Positions 26,146-34,486 of a DNA stretch of 64,000 nucleotides are shown in pieces (within the stretch, counting starts at the first letter, position 1; the number at the start of each line of letters is the position of its first letter). Both the position numbers and the translations under genes were made by a program. The stretch spans positions 1 through 64,000 of the forward strand of contig NZ_BTPE01000008.1 in the NCBI RefSeq assembly GCF_036245645.1, read 5' to 3'. Below the pieces are notes generated by a model that was given only the letters and a program-made list of their open reading frames with translations, was not told the origin of the DNA and made no database searches. The stretch comes from Algoriphagus taiwanensis. Lineage in GTDB: Bacteria; Bacteroidota; Bacteroidia; Cytophagales; Cyclobacteriaceae.

Positions 26146-26171
26146 AAAGACCGACATCGCTGCCGGTCTTT
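26146..26171 (-). terminator. terminator of susC-susD (copy A of a repeated hairpin)
   Basis: GACCGACAT...GCTGCCGGTC flanked by AAA and TTT forms a strong hairpin followed on the minus strand by a T-run, about 19 nt after the susD stop codon. Twenty-five of its 26 bases match the hairpin at 30875-30900. Confidence 0.85.
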
Positions 26172-26189
26172 GATTAAATGAATTGAAAA

Positions 26190-27569
26190 TTAGTCTCCTG
26201 AATATTCATCCCAGTTCAACTCAGCCTGAGGGTGAGGGAATTGGGTGAAAATAGTACCTCCGTCATAGCTGGTAGGGATTTCAGATAGCTTACCATATCT
26301 ACGGGCATCAATCCATCGGTGACCCCAAGGTTCAGCCCATAGAGAGTATCTTCTTTGATACAGAATCTCGTCAATCAATGCTTCCGTAGAAGTAGCACCT
26401 GTATAATCCCCCAGTCCTGCGGCATTGCGAATGATATTGATCGCTTCCACTGCTTGAGCAGGTTGATTGAGATTGGCATGAGCTTCAGCCTTAAGCAGAA
26501 TCAATTCTTCATTCTTGATGAATGGAATAGAGACTGTATTTGAAGCCCAACGGGCATCCTGATGGGTGCCAACTAAGGCGCCGGCATCCGTGGTGACTGT
26601 CACAGGAGTTGTTCTTTCGAAGAACTTTTCCTGCACCCGCAAATCACCAGGAGTAGCATCGTCCAATACTGAAGGATGGACTACGATGATGGTATTGATT
26701 GCCGCATCAGGGATATAAAACAGCGGATTGAAGATATCCGGTGCTGCACCATAGGGATGGGAAGGGCCAATTTGTAAAGGACCATTCAAATTCATAAAGG
26801 ATTGTTCCAGTGCAGAAAGCACGCCCTGCCAATCTTTGCGATAAGCATTCAGCCTAGCGGTAATTGCCCGGTTTACGCTTCTAAGTCCCTGGATAGTACT
26901 GAAGCCGGTAAATCCTCTTGTCAAAGTAAAAGGGAAGTTTCCGGATCCAGCAGCTGCCAAATCCGCATCACCTGCGTCCAAGATTGCCTTGATCGCATCC
27001 AATGCCTGAGCATAAGGTACAAAAGGCCCAGGATTCAGAGGATCAGTCACATCGATTCGGATACCATTTTCATAAACGAAATTGGCGGGAATCATAAACT
27101 GATAACCCTGAATGGTCTTGGCAAACCCATTTACCGCACTTTTTGAGGTTTCAGGAATCAAACTTGTGTTTTGAGCAGCCAAAATCAGGACATCGGCTTG
27201 CTTGATTGCCTGATAGGGAGCTGCCCAAGATCCTCCTCCGGTACTTCCAAATCCAAAGTAAGACCGGTCAGGGACTCTTCCGTTTTGTCCCAGCCAATCT
27301 GTCTGGAAGCGAGGATCAGAAGCATTGAGGTACCAAACTTCTCTGCCGAAAGTATTCCAAGCTTGAGAAATATTGGTCACGTAGCCACGATGGCGTGATT
27401 CTAATCCCGTTATCAGAAATTGGATCTGTTGGGGAGTTGCATTGTTGGCCACAGATCCTACTGAAGGGTTATTTGGATCTTGGACATCGTCAAGTTGCAG
27501 CGGATTACAGCTGGCGAGAACTGCGGCGGTAATCAATGCTGAAGCAAAGTATTTTTTTACATTTTTCAT
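26190..27569 (-). CDS. SusD/RagB-family nutrient-binding lipoprotein
   Basis: SusD-type lipoproteins cap the SusC outer-membrane channel and capture ligand. The lipobox is AAVLASC (Cys21). The 459-residue protein has the TPR-like helical family core and the C-terminal pattern ILYQRRYSLWAEPWGHRWIDARRYGKLSEIP (about 405-435), a hallmark of SusD proteins. It follows susC by 12 nt in one transcript. No glycoside hydrolase is adjacent, so the ligand could be a glycan, peptide or other compound. Confidence 0.93.
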   Translation of the reverse strand: MKNVKKYFASALITAAVLASCNPLQLDDVQDPNNPSVGSVANNATPQQIQFLITGLESRHRGYVTNISQAWNTFGREVWYLNASDPRFQTDWLGQNGRVPDRSYFGFGSTGGGSWAAPYQAIKQADVLILAAQNTSLIPETSKSAVNGFAKTIQGYQFMIPANFVYENGIRIDVTDPLNPGPFVPYAQALDAIKAILDAGDADLAAAGSGNFPFTLTRGFTGFSTIQGLRSVNRAITARLNAYRKDWQGVLSALEQSFMNLNGPLQIGPSHPYGAAPDIFNPLFYIPDAAINTIIVVHPSVLDDATPGDLRVQEKFFERTTPVTVTTDAGALVGTHQDARWASNTVSIPFIKNEELILLKAEAHANLNQPAQAVEAINIIRNAAGLGDYTGATSTEALIDEILYQRRYSLWAEPWGHRWIDARRYGKLSEIPTSYDGGTIFTQFPHPQAELNWDEYSGD

Positions 27570-27581
27570 GATTATGCCGGT

Positions 27582-30560
27582 TTAGAAGTCAATAGTTAGG
27601 TGGAAGAATACTCTTCGGGGAGTAGGGTAGGGAGCAATGTCCACGTTGTTTGCAATGGCCTGTGCACCAAAAGTGGAGGTTTCAGGATCGTAACCCTGAT
27701 AGTCTGTAAACAGAAAAGCATTGTTTACAGAAGTACCTACTTTCAGGTTTTGAACAGTATTGCCAAACCAGCTGTTCAGCGTGGTTCTTGGAACAGTATA
27801 GTACAAGCCGATTTCTCTGATTTTGACAAAAGAGGCGTCTTGCACCCATCTGCCCGCATTGTTGTGAGGAGCAGGTGGTCTTTGTCTTCCGTTTGGAATT
27901 CCGTCACCATTGTCATCTTCAAACCAACCATTGGTGGTACCGCCACCGTCTGTAAGGAAAGAGGTCAGGTTGATGTTGTCGCCTCCTTTTTTCCAATCAA
28001 TCAAGAAGGAAAGTTCCAAACCTTTAAATAGACTCAAGGTATTGTAAAATGACATATTGAAGTCTGGCTGAGCATCTCCCCAAAAGGTAAATCCTCCTGG
28101 ATTATCAGCGTTTGCAGGAGTACCCACAATGGTAGTGGGAGAATATCCTTCAGCATAGAGGAAGGTTCCCAAACCTGCTCCAAATGCACCTGCAATGTAG
28201 GTTGGAATGCCCAATCGAGTCATCAAAAGGTCATTTTTCCAGAACATCACCCGGCTGAACCAACGGAAATTTGCTGTTTCGACAGGTGTGCCCGAAATAG
28301 AAAGCTCGATTCCTTTATTTTCCAGTTCGGCCTCATTACTTGGGGTGGTATTCACCCCTGTAGAAGGAGACAGATTCAGGTTTTGGATATTATTCTGAGT
28401 GGACTTGATGTAATAGGTCGCTTCAATACTCAAGCGATTATTAAAGAAACCTGCATCTAAGCCAAACTCCAATTCTCTCGCCGTTTCTGGAAGAATCAGC
28501 GTGTTTCCAATTTGAGTACTTACCACTGAGCCGAGTAGTCCTCCGATGTTGGTTCCACCTAGCGGAGTGAAAGTTGCCCCAAATCCAACCGGACCTGCGG
28601 TTTCACCATAGGCTACTCTTGGCTTGAGTTGATTCATGAATCCTACATTCCAGAAGTCAAAATTAGCCAAGTTAAACGCCACAGAAGCTCTAGGGAAGGA
28701 GTAGAATTGGTTAGGGTCTCCGTTCAGAGTAGATTTGTCCCAACGGATACCCACTGTACCGATAATCTTGTCTTCCCAGTTTACCTCCTGCTGGGCAAAG
28801 ATGCCCGCATCCTGAATCTTGCTGTTGAACTCAGCATTGATTTCCTGAATTGCAGCTTGCTTGAGGTTGGTTTGTCCTGGTACCAAGCCTCTTCCTCGGT
28901 TGAAAATAGAGCTGTCTTCAAAATCCAATCGGACCAAACCAGCGGATGTATTCATATTCACTGATCCTAAATTCCAGTTGTACACCAAAGCAGCCTGGAA
29001 GTTTGTGTTGAAGCTTTCTTGATTTCCTTTGAAGATATCTCCTGGGTTAGCTTGTCCTCTTTGGAACTGGAGAAACTCAGGAAGATAAACCAAGGTGCTG
29101 TTTTGCAAATAATCCAATCCTCCCGAAAACTGTGCTTTCAGGAAGCTGTTGCTCGTCTTGAACAAGTCAATATCCAAAGTGAATGACTGGATGAATCGGT
29201 TGACCAGCGAGTTGTTTACTGCATTATCGGTGACTGCTACCGGGTTTTCAGAGAAATAGGGGTTGATAGGATAGGTTCCATCTGCATTTCTTCTCAAATC
29301 ATAATAATTGGGGACATAGGCGATGGAATAACCGATTGAAGCTCCAGTGTTATTCTGGTTTCCGGTAAAGCCCCTGTCAGTGTTGGACCGAATGTAATTG
29401 GAAGAAACACCCAATTTGATGGAATTGGTGATTTTGTGGTCAATGTTTGCCCGGATAGAATATCGCTCAAATCCAGTATTTCTGACCGTTCCATCTTCGT
29501 TGGTAATATTTCCTGAAACAAAGAATTTGGTTTTTTCATTACCTCCAGACACATTCAGGCGAGTGTTAAGTAGGGTTGCCTGATTGTTATAGAAGAAATC
29601 TTCATAATCCACAAAGGTTCCACTGGCTTGAGCAGCTCGGAATCTTTCCAATTCCAGTGGTCTTCTGGCTTCTGGGAAGAAGAAGTTGATCTTTTCTTCA
29701 CTCCAATCATCCACACCCAATAATCTGAGTGGCTCTGCAAACCCGATATCCTGGGAAAGAGAAACAGTAGTTCTTCCTTCTTGGCCTCTTTTGGTAGTGA
29801 TGATAATTACCCCGGCATTTGCCCTTGTACCATAAATAGCCGCAGCTGATGGGCCTTTTAGGATTTCTATGGTTTCGATGTCGGCAGGGTTAATGTCTGC
29901 CAATCTATTCGAGCCGTCATCCTGATTACTTCCTCCGGCACCGGTTACCGTGGCTCTACCTGTCCTTTGGGAGGCATTGCTGACGTAGACTCCATCAACA
30001 ATAATCAAAGGTTGAGAAGCACCTGTCAAACTGGAAATCCCTCTCAGTTGAATGGAAATCCCTCCACCGGGAGCACCGCCATTGGATCGGATAGTAGCTC
30101 CAGGCACTTTTCCATAAAGTGCTCCGTCAGTTGTTTGGATAGTCGTGGTTCCTAATAGTTCTCTGGAAGAGACTGAGGTCACGGCATTGGCGAGGTTACT
30201 TCTTTTGACAGAAGTAGCCAAACCGGTGACTACGACTTCTTCCAAGTTGGTTGCATCTTGCTTCAACTGAATATTCAGGATGCTGACACCCGGAGCCACA
30301 TTGACGTTTTGAGTCAGGTAGCCGATGGAAGAGAAAATTAGGGTAGTACCCTCATTGGTAGGAATCGTGATCGAGAATCCTCCGTCTAGGTCAGTGATCG
30401 TTCCAGTGGTAGTTCCCTGGAGGAGAATACTGGCCCCAATTAGCGGTTCGCCAGTACGCTCGTCAGTGACTTTTCCTGTGACTGTGTACTGAGCCCAAGC
30501 CCAGCCCACCGACCCCCACAGGAACGCCATAGTGAGCAAAGTTTTGTAGAGTTTAAACAT
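27582..30560 (-). CDS. SusC/RagA-family TonB-dependent outer-membrane transporter
   Basis: A 992-residue outer-membrane importer driven by TonB. After a signal peptide (about 1-23, ending WAWAQ) comes a carboxypeptidase-regulatory-like domain (YTVTGKVTDERTGEPLIGASILLQG, about 25-49). Next is the SusC plug with VTSVSSRELLGTTTIQTTDGALYGKVPGATI, SLTGASQPLIIVDGVYV and IETIEILKGPSAAAIYGTRANAGVIIITTKRG. The 22-strand barrel ends in the aromatic VFFHLTIDF signal. No extracytoplasmic sigma/anti-sigma pair or hybrid sensor lies next to it, so regulation is not visible locally. Confidence 0.95.
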   Translation of the reverse strand: MFKLYKTLLTMAFLWGSVGWAWAQYTVTGKVTDERTGEPLIGASILLQGTTTGTITDLDGGFSITIPTNEGTTLIFSSIGYLTQNVNVAPGVSILNIQLKQDATNLEEVVVTGLATSVKRSNLANAVTSVSSRELLGTTTIQTTDGALYGKVPGATIRSNGGAPGGGISIQLRGISSLTGASQPLIIVDGVYVSNASQRTGRATVTGAGGSNQDDGSNRLADINPADIETIEILKGPSAAAIYGTRANAGVIIITTKRGQEGRTTVSLSQDIGFAEPLRLLGVDDWSEEKINFFFPEARRPLELERFRAAQASGTFVDYEDFFYNNQATLLNTRLNVSGGNEKTKFFVSGNITNEDGTVRNTGFERYSIRANIDHKITNSIKLGVSSNYIRSNTDRGFTGNQNNTGASIGYSIAYVPNYYDLRRNADGTYPINPYFSENPVAVTDNAVNNSLVNRFIQSFTLDIDLFKTSNSFLKAQFSGGLDYLQNSTLVYLPEFLQFQRGQANPGDIFKGNQESFNTNFQAALVYNWNLGSVNMNTSAGLVRLDFEDSSIFNRGRGLVPGQTNLKQAAIQEINAEFNSKIQDAGIFAQQEVNWEDKIIGTVGIRWDKSTLNGDPNQFYSFPRASVAFNLANFDFWNVGFMNQLKPRVAYGETAGPVGFGATFTPLGGTNIGGLLGSVVSTQIGNTLILPETARELEFGLDAGFFNNRLSIEATYYIKSTQNNIQNLNLSPSTGVNTTPSNEAELENKGIELSISGTPVETANFRWFSRVMFWKNDLLMTRLGIPTYIAGAFGAGLGTFLYAEGYSPTTIVGTPANADNPGGFTFWGDAQPDFNMSFYNTLSLFKGLELSFLIDWKKGGDNINLTSFLTDGGGTTNGWFEDDNGDGIPNGRQRPPAPHNNAGRWVQDASFVKIREIGLYYTVPRTTLNSWFGNTVQNLKVGTSVNNAFLFTDYQGYDPETSTFGAQAIANNVDIAPYPTPRRVFFHLTIDF

Positions 30561-30915
30561 AGATTTGTGAAATTGTTGGTTGTATCCGAATTTCTTAAAA
30601 ATTCTTCAATCCAAATGCTTTTTAGAATAATTCGAGAAAAAAAAATGATAAACGGAAAGAATCTCCTACAATAAGTAATATTTCAAGATTGGTTTGATCT
30701 TTTGAGGGAAATAAGAAAGGAGTAACAATCTTTTGCCAAAAAAGTGGAAATCCTCAAGCCCCCCTTTGCTGTCTCTGGCCAATCTCTTGAAAAAAATCCC
30801 ATTAGCAGTCTGATTATTCCAGTGGGTGCAACAAAGGATAGGGGATTTCGAATTGCCCCTTTTTCCCTAAAAGAAAAGACCGACATAGCTGCCGGTCTTT
30901 CTTTAAGCGTCAATT
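30561..30915. other. intergenic region upstream of susC
   Basis: 355 bp. It contains the terminator of the CocE-type hydrolase gene (30875-30900) and must contain the susC promoter; I could not find a convincing TTTG/TAnnTTTG pair. The long susC leader is AT-rich with no obvious riboswitch. Confidence 0.5.
30875..30900 (-). terminator. terminator of the CocE-type hydrolase gene (copy B of the repeated hairpin)
   Basis: It has the same hairpin as 26146-26171 with one base changed in the loop, followed on the minus strand by T-rich sequence. It lies about 15 nt after the hydrolase stop codon. Confidence 0.85.
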
Positions 30916-32802
30916 TTACTTTTTCATCATTGGGAGTACAATCCTGCTTTGGAATTTGCCACCATGGTGAATGTTGTTGGTGGCGACTTTTCCTTCGGTT
31001 TCATCGTAATTGTTTCCACCTGTGTTCATATTTCGATCAAATCTTGGGAAGTTCGAAGAACTCACTTCGATACGGATTTGATGCCCTTTTTCGAAGTAGT
31101 TGGACGTGCTCATCGGAGTCATTTTGATTTCATAGACTTTTCCGTTTTCCATCATGACTTCTTTGTCATATCCTTCACGGTAGCGTACTCTTTGGATGGT
31201 TTCATCGAGGTTATAGGCCTTACCGTCAGGATATACATCGATCAGCTTGATGGTCACGTCCGTATCCAAAACGTCGGAGGATAGGTACAAATAGCTTTCG
31301 ATAAAGCCTGAAACTTCCACTCCTTCGGCTAAGGGCTCCGAAGTGTACACCAAGATATCATCCCGAAGTTCCATTTCACTTTGGTCAAAGGCACCACCTT
31401 GGACAGCATTTCCGGTACAGCAGACGTTTCCGCCATAGGAATTGACCGGATTCATCGGGTCATACTTGAAAGTGTCTTTGGCCTCCGTTTTTGGGGCTTT
31501 TGCTACCAATTTTCCATCTCCGTTTCTTGTATTGGCTTTTCCCTCGGAGTCCAAAAAGAAAGGAGTCATCACTGCTTCTTTTGGAGGCCATACATCAGAA
31601 GACTGCCATTTATTGATTCCCATGGTGTAGTAAGTCACTTTGGGAAGCTTTGCAATAGTTCCGTTTTCGTCTTTTCCTTTCAGCCAAAGATCAAACCAAG
31701 CGGTAATTACTTCGTCGTAATTCCATCGTGCATCACCTACGCTTCTTTCACCCACGATGGTATTTTCCGTTGCTCGTGTATAGGCGCAGTGCAATACCGG
31801 TGCGATTACCAGGTATTGGTTGTCCCGGGCCATTTGGCTGATGGCATTCTGACGGGCATGGTTGTATAGAGCGATGTTAGGGGAGGAGGAGACATCATAC
31901 CAAGATACAAACCACATGCTTGGCGTATCGAAAGGCATGTCATCGTGATACAATCCACCCTGATACCATCTGGCACTGTTGGGCTTTCTGGTGATCATCT
32001 CCTCATAGATTCCCATTGGGCCATTGGCATTTTTAATGATGTCTTGCACAGGTAGATGAGCCAATCCCTCTTTCCAATCCACTCGAGGATATTCCGGCGC
32101 CATGTCATAGAAGCGCTGCAATCTCAACAGGTCTTTTTGCTCGATACCCGGCTGCAATCTTGGAGCCATTGGGTCATGCTGAGTGCTGTACAGCCATGCA
32201 GTAAAAAGCATCTGTCCCGCACCACCCCGATACCAGTTGCCCTGCTCGTAGTAGTCTCCGATCCTGCCGACTCCTGCACCGTAACCCTGAGGTACCATGG
32301 CACCCAAAGCAGGGTGCTGAAGGGAGGCCGCAGCCATTTGCCATTCGGCAGTGGAGGAACAGCCTAAAAGACCGATTTTACCATTGCTCCAAGGCTGGGT
32401 AGACATCCACTCAAACGCATCGTAGCTATCCGTCAATGGGGTGCCGAGAATGTCCCAATTTCCTTCGGAAAAGAATCGTCCCCTTTCGTTTTGTACCACG
32501 TAGGCATAGCCTTTTTTCACCCAAGAAAGGGCAGTCTGAAGGGTTCTTTCATTCATTTCTCCGTTTCCGAAGGTGTTGAAATTATAAGGGGTTCTGGAGT
32601 AAACGACAGGTACTTTGGCATCCCCTTTGGGTCGATAGATGTCCGTCGCGAGCCGGGTTCCATCCCGCATAGGCATCATTACTTTCTGATCGATGATAGC
32701 GATCTCATCGAGTTGGACTAAAACAGGTTTTTCCTGGGCAATAACCAGTGGACTCAGTCCCAGAAAAAACCAAAAAGAAAACAGTATCAGTTTTGATCTC
32801 AT
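30916..32802 (-). CDS. exported CocE/NonD family (X-Pro dipeptidyl-peptidase-like) hydrolase
   Basis: A 628-residue alpha/beta hydrolase of the CocE/S15 family with a signal peptide (LILFSFWFFLGLSPLVIAQ, about 5-23). The catalytic domain starts MMPMRDGTRLATDIYRP (about 42-58). The nucleophile elbow is GCSSTAEWQ with Ser149, matching the family pattern GxSxxGxxQ with the usual glycine replaced. The jelly-roll C-terminal domain is visible (VTIKLIDVYPDGKAYNLDETIQRVRYREG and HQIRIEVSSSNFPRFDRNMNTGG). Relatives hydrolyse N-terminal X-Pro dipeptides, cocaine-type esters or glutaryl amides; the substrate is unknown. It is upstream of susC but has its own terminator. Confidence 0.9.
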   Translation of the reverse strand: MRSKLILFSFWFFLGLSPLVIAQEKPVLVQLDEIAIIDQKVMMPMRDGTRLATDIYRPKGDAKVPVVYSRTPYNFNTFGNGEMNERTLQTALSWVKKGYAYVVQNERGRFFSEGNWDILGTPLTDSYDAFEWMSTQPWSNGKIGLLGCSSTAEWQMAAASLQHPALGAMVPQGYGAGVGRIGDYYEQGNWYRGGAGQMLFTAWLYSTQHDPMAPRLQPGIEQKDLLRLQRFYDMAPEYPRVDWKEGLAHLPVQDIIKNANGPMGIYEEMITRKPNSARWYQGGLYHDDMPFDTPSMWFVSWYDVSSSPNIALYNHARQNAISQMARDNQYLVIAPVLHCAYTRATENTIVGERSVGDARWNYDEVITAWFDLWLKGKDENGTIAKLPKVTYYTMGINKWQSSDVWPPKEAVMTPFFLDSEGKANTRNGDGKLVAKAPKTEAKDTFKYDPMNPVNSYGGNVCCTGNAVQGGAFDQSEMELRDDILVYTSEPLAEGVEVSGFIESYLYLSSDVLDTDVTIKLIDVYPDGKAYNLDETIQRVRYREGYDKEVMMENGKVYEIKMTPMSTSNYFEKGHQIRIEVSSSNFPRFDRNMNTGGNNYDETEGKVATNNIHHGGKFQSRIVLPMMKK

Positions 32803-32944
32803 AGTTTGTTGAGTTTAGAAAACTTAAGTTAAGCACCAAATTCCAAATCGTCGCTGATTTTTGATAAATGGCTTTTTTTAGCCTGAGTCTCACGGATTAT
32901 CCTCACGGAGGTGTGGTTTGATTTTTCATTTACCCAGATAAGGC

Positions 32945-32952
32945 TAAATTTG
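32945..32952 (+). promoter_or_regulatory. possible -7 box of fahA
   Basis: TAAATTTG matches TAnnTTTG and lies about 20 nt before the fahA start codon. The nearest TTTG (32917-32920) is 24 nt away, longer than usual. Confidence 0.4.
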
Positions 32953-32972
32953 CATCTCAATAATTTTTACTT

Positions 32973-34241
32973 ATGTCCGACAGTTCGAACAATACCCTGA
33001 GTACCTGGGTAGAAATGCCGAATCACTCCGATTTCACCATTTATAATCTTCCCTTTGGAGTTTTCAAAAACAAAAAACTCAGCCCGAGAATCGGGATAGC
33101 AATAGGGGATAAAATCGTCGACCTCAGTGTTCTGGATCAGGAGGGCTTCTTTTCCACCTTTTTCCTGCCTGAGGGAATATTTCTAAAGGATTCGCTCAAC
33201 GACCTGATCGCTTTGGGGAAAACACAAACGCGCAAAATCAGAGAGCGGGTACAGCAGCTTTTACTTGCAGACAACGAAGAGCTGAGAGATCATTCTGCCC
33301 GGGGAAAAGTGATGGTCAACCGCAAAGAGGCAGAAATGCTCCTGCCGGTAAAAATCGGGGATTACACTGATTTTTACTCCAGCATAGAGCATGCGACCAA
33401 TGTGGGTAAAATGTTCCGTGATCCGGAAAATGCCCTTTTGCCCAACTGGAAGCACCTGCCCGTAGGCTATCATGGAAGGGCCTCTTCCATAGTCGTGTCA
33501 GGTACACCAATCTATCGTCCAAAAGGGCAATTCAAAGATCCGAATATGGATAAGCCGGGTTTTGGACCCAGTCGGAGATTGGACTTTGAATTGGAAATGG
33601 CATTTATTACCGGACGCCAAACCAAACTTGGGGATGCTGTAAGTACTGCAGATGCCGAAGAGTATATTTTTGGAATGGTCCTGTTCAATGATTGGTCTGC
33701 CCGAGATATTCAAGCTTGGGAATATGTACCCTTGGGTCCATTTTTGGGGAAAAACTTTGGATCTTCCATTTCTCCATGGGTGGTCACCTTGGAGGCCTTG
33801 GAACCCTTCCGTGTGGCTGGTCCTACGCAAGAACCCGAGGTGCTCGATTACCTCAAATGCGAACAGAATCACAGTTTTGACATCAATCTGGAGGTGTATA
33901 TTCAGCCGGAAGGCAAAAAAGCCACCAAAGTCTGTCAGTCCAACTTCAGCTACATGTACTGGAATATTGCCCAGCAGCTAGCCCATCACACGGTCAATGG
34001 ATGCAATATCAATGTAGGGGATATGATGGCCTCTGGCACCATATCCGGCGCGACAGAAGACTCCTACGGTTCTATGCTAGAACTCAGCTGGAAAGGAACA
34101 CGACCTGTGAAGCTGGAAGACGGGGAAGAACGCAAATTTATAGAGGACGGAGATACGGTAACCCTGAAAGGCTTTGCAGAAAAAGACGGCATCAGAGTGG
34201 GGTTTGGTGAAGTAAGCGGCAAAATCCTTCCCAGTAAGTAA
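32973..34241 (+). CDS. fahA: fumarylacetoacetase
   Basis: Last step of tyrosine/phenylalanine breakdown: fumarylacetoacetate is hydrolysed to fumarate and acetoacetate. The 422-residue length matches the eukaryote-like family. The active-site block DYTDFYSSIEHATNVGKMFRD contains the metal-binding Asp133 and catalytic His140 by alignment with the mammalian enzyme. It is followed by LPVGYHGRASSIVVSGTPI, FELEMAFI, FGMVLFNDWSARDIQAWEYVPLGPFLGKNFG, and MASGTISG near the end. No other tyrosine-degradation gene is adjacent. It has its own terminator. Confidence 0.97.
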   Translation: MSDSSNNTLSTWVEMPNHSDFTIYNLPFGVFKNKKLSPRIGIAIGDKIVDLSVLDQEGFFSTFFLPEGIFLKDSLNDLIALGKTQTRKIRERVQQLLLADNEELRDHSARGKVMVNRKEAEMLLPVKIGDYTDFYSSIEHATNVGKMFRDPENALLPNWKHLPVGYHGRASSIVVSGTPIYRPKGQFKDPNMDKPGFGPSRRLDFELEMAFITGRQTKLGDAVSTADAEEYIFGMVLFNDWSARDIQAWEYVPLGPFLGKNFGSSISPWVVTLEALEPFRVAGPTQEPEVLDYLKCEQNHSFDINLEVYIQPEGKKATKVCQSNFSYMYWNIAQQLAHHTVNGCNINVGDMMASGTISGATEDSYGSMLELSWKGTRPVKLEDGEERKFIEDGDTVTLKGFAEKDGIRVGFGEVSGKILPSK

Positions 34242-34272
34242 TTTATAAAGGTTCACTTTCTTAAATCCCTCA

Positions 34273-34304
34273 AAAATCCTGTCACAAATGGCAGGATTTT
34301 TTTG
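34273..34304 (+). terminator. terminator of fahA
   Basis: AAAATCCTG and CAGGATTTT pair across a 10-nt loop, followed by T-rich sequence, about 32 nt after the stop codon. Confidence 0.85.
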
Positions 34305-34351
34305 TTTTTAACCAAAAAGGTATAGCTTTATATCTAACTGATTTTCAGATA

Positions 34352-34373
34352 CTTGTTAAAATAGTTTAACAAG
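34352..34373. repeat. 22-bp perfect inverted repeat, candidate operator
   Basis: CTTGTTAAA-ATAG-TTTAACAAG is a perfect 9-bp dyad with a 4-bp spacer, about 115 bp upstream of the unknown 503-residue gene. It is too short and AT-rich for a terminator and looks like a binding site for a dimeric regulator. Confidence 0.5.
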
Positions 34374-34486
34374 CGTATTAGGTTCCCGAAAGATTTTGTC
34401 AATGTTCCTCTTCGGGATATTTATCCAGTAGTTTCCGGTCTCCGGAGTGAATACCTAATTTATTTTTAACTAAAATTCTTCAATTT

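Noticed and set aside
26059..26157. 33-residue N-terminal extension of valS
   Set aside because: It would cover a terminator-adjacent region and a TATTTTTG box; homologous ValS proteins begin at SIASKYEP-type sequence.
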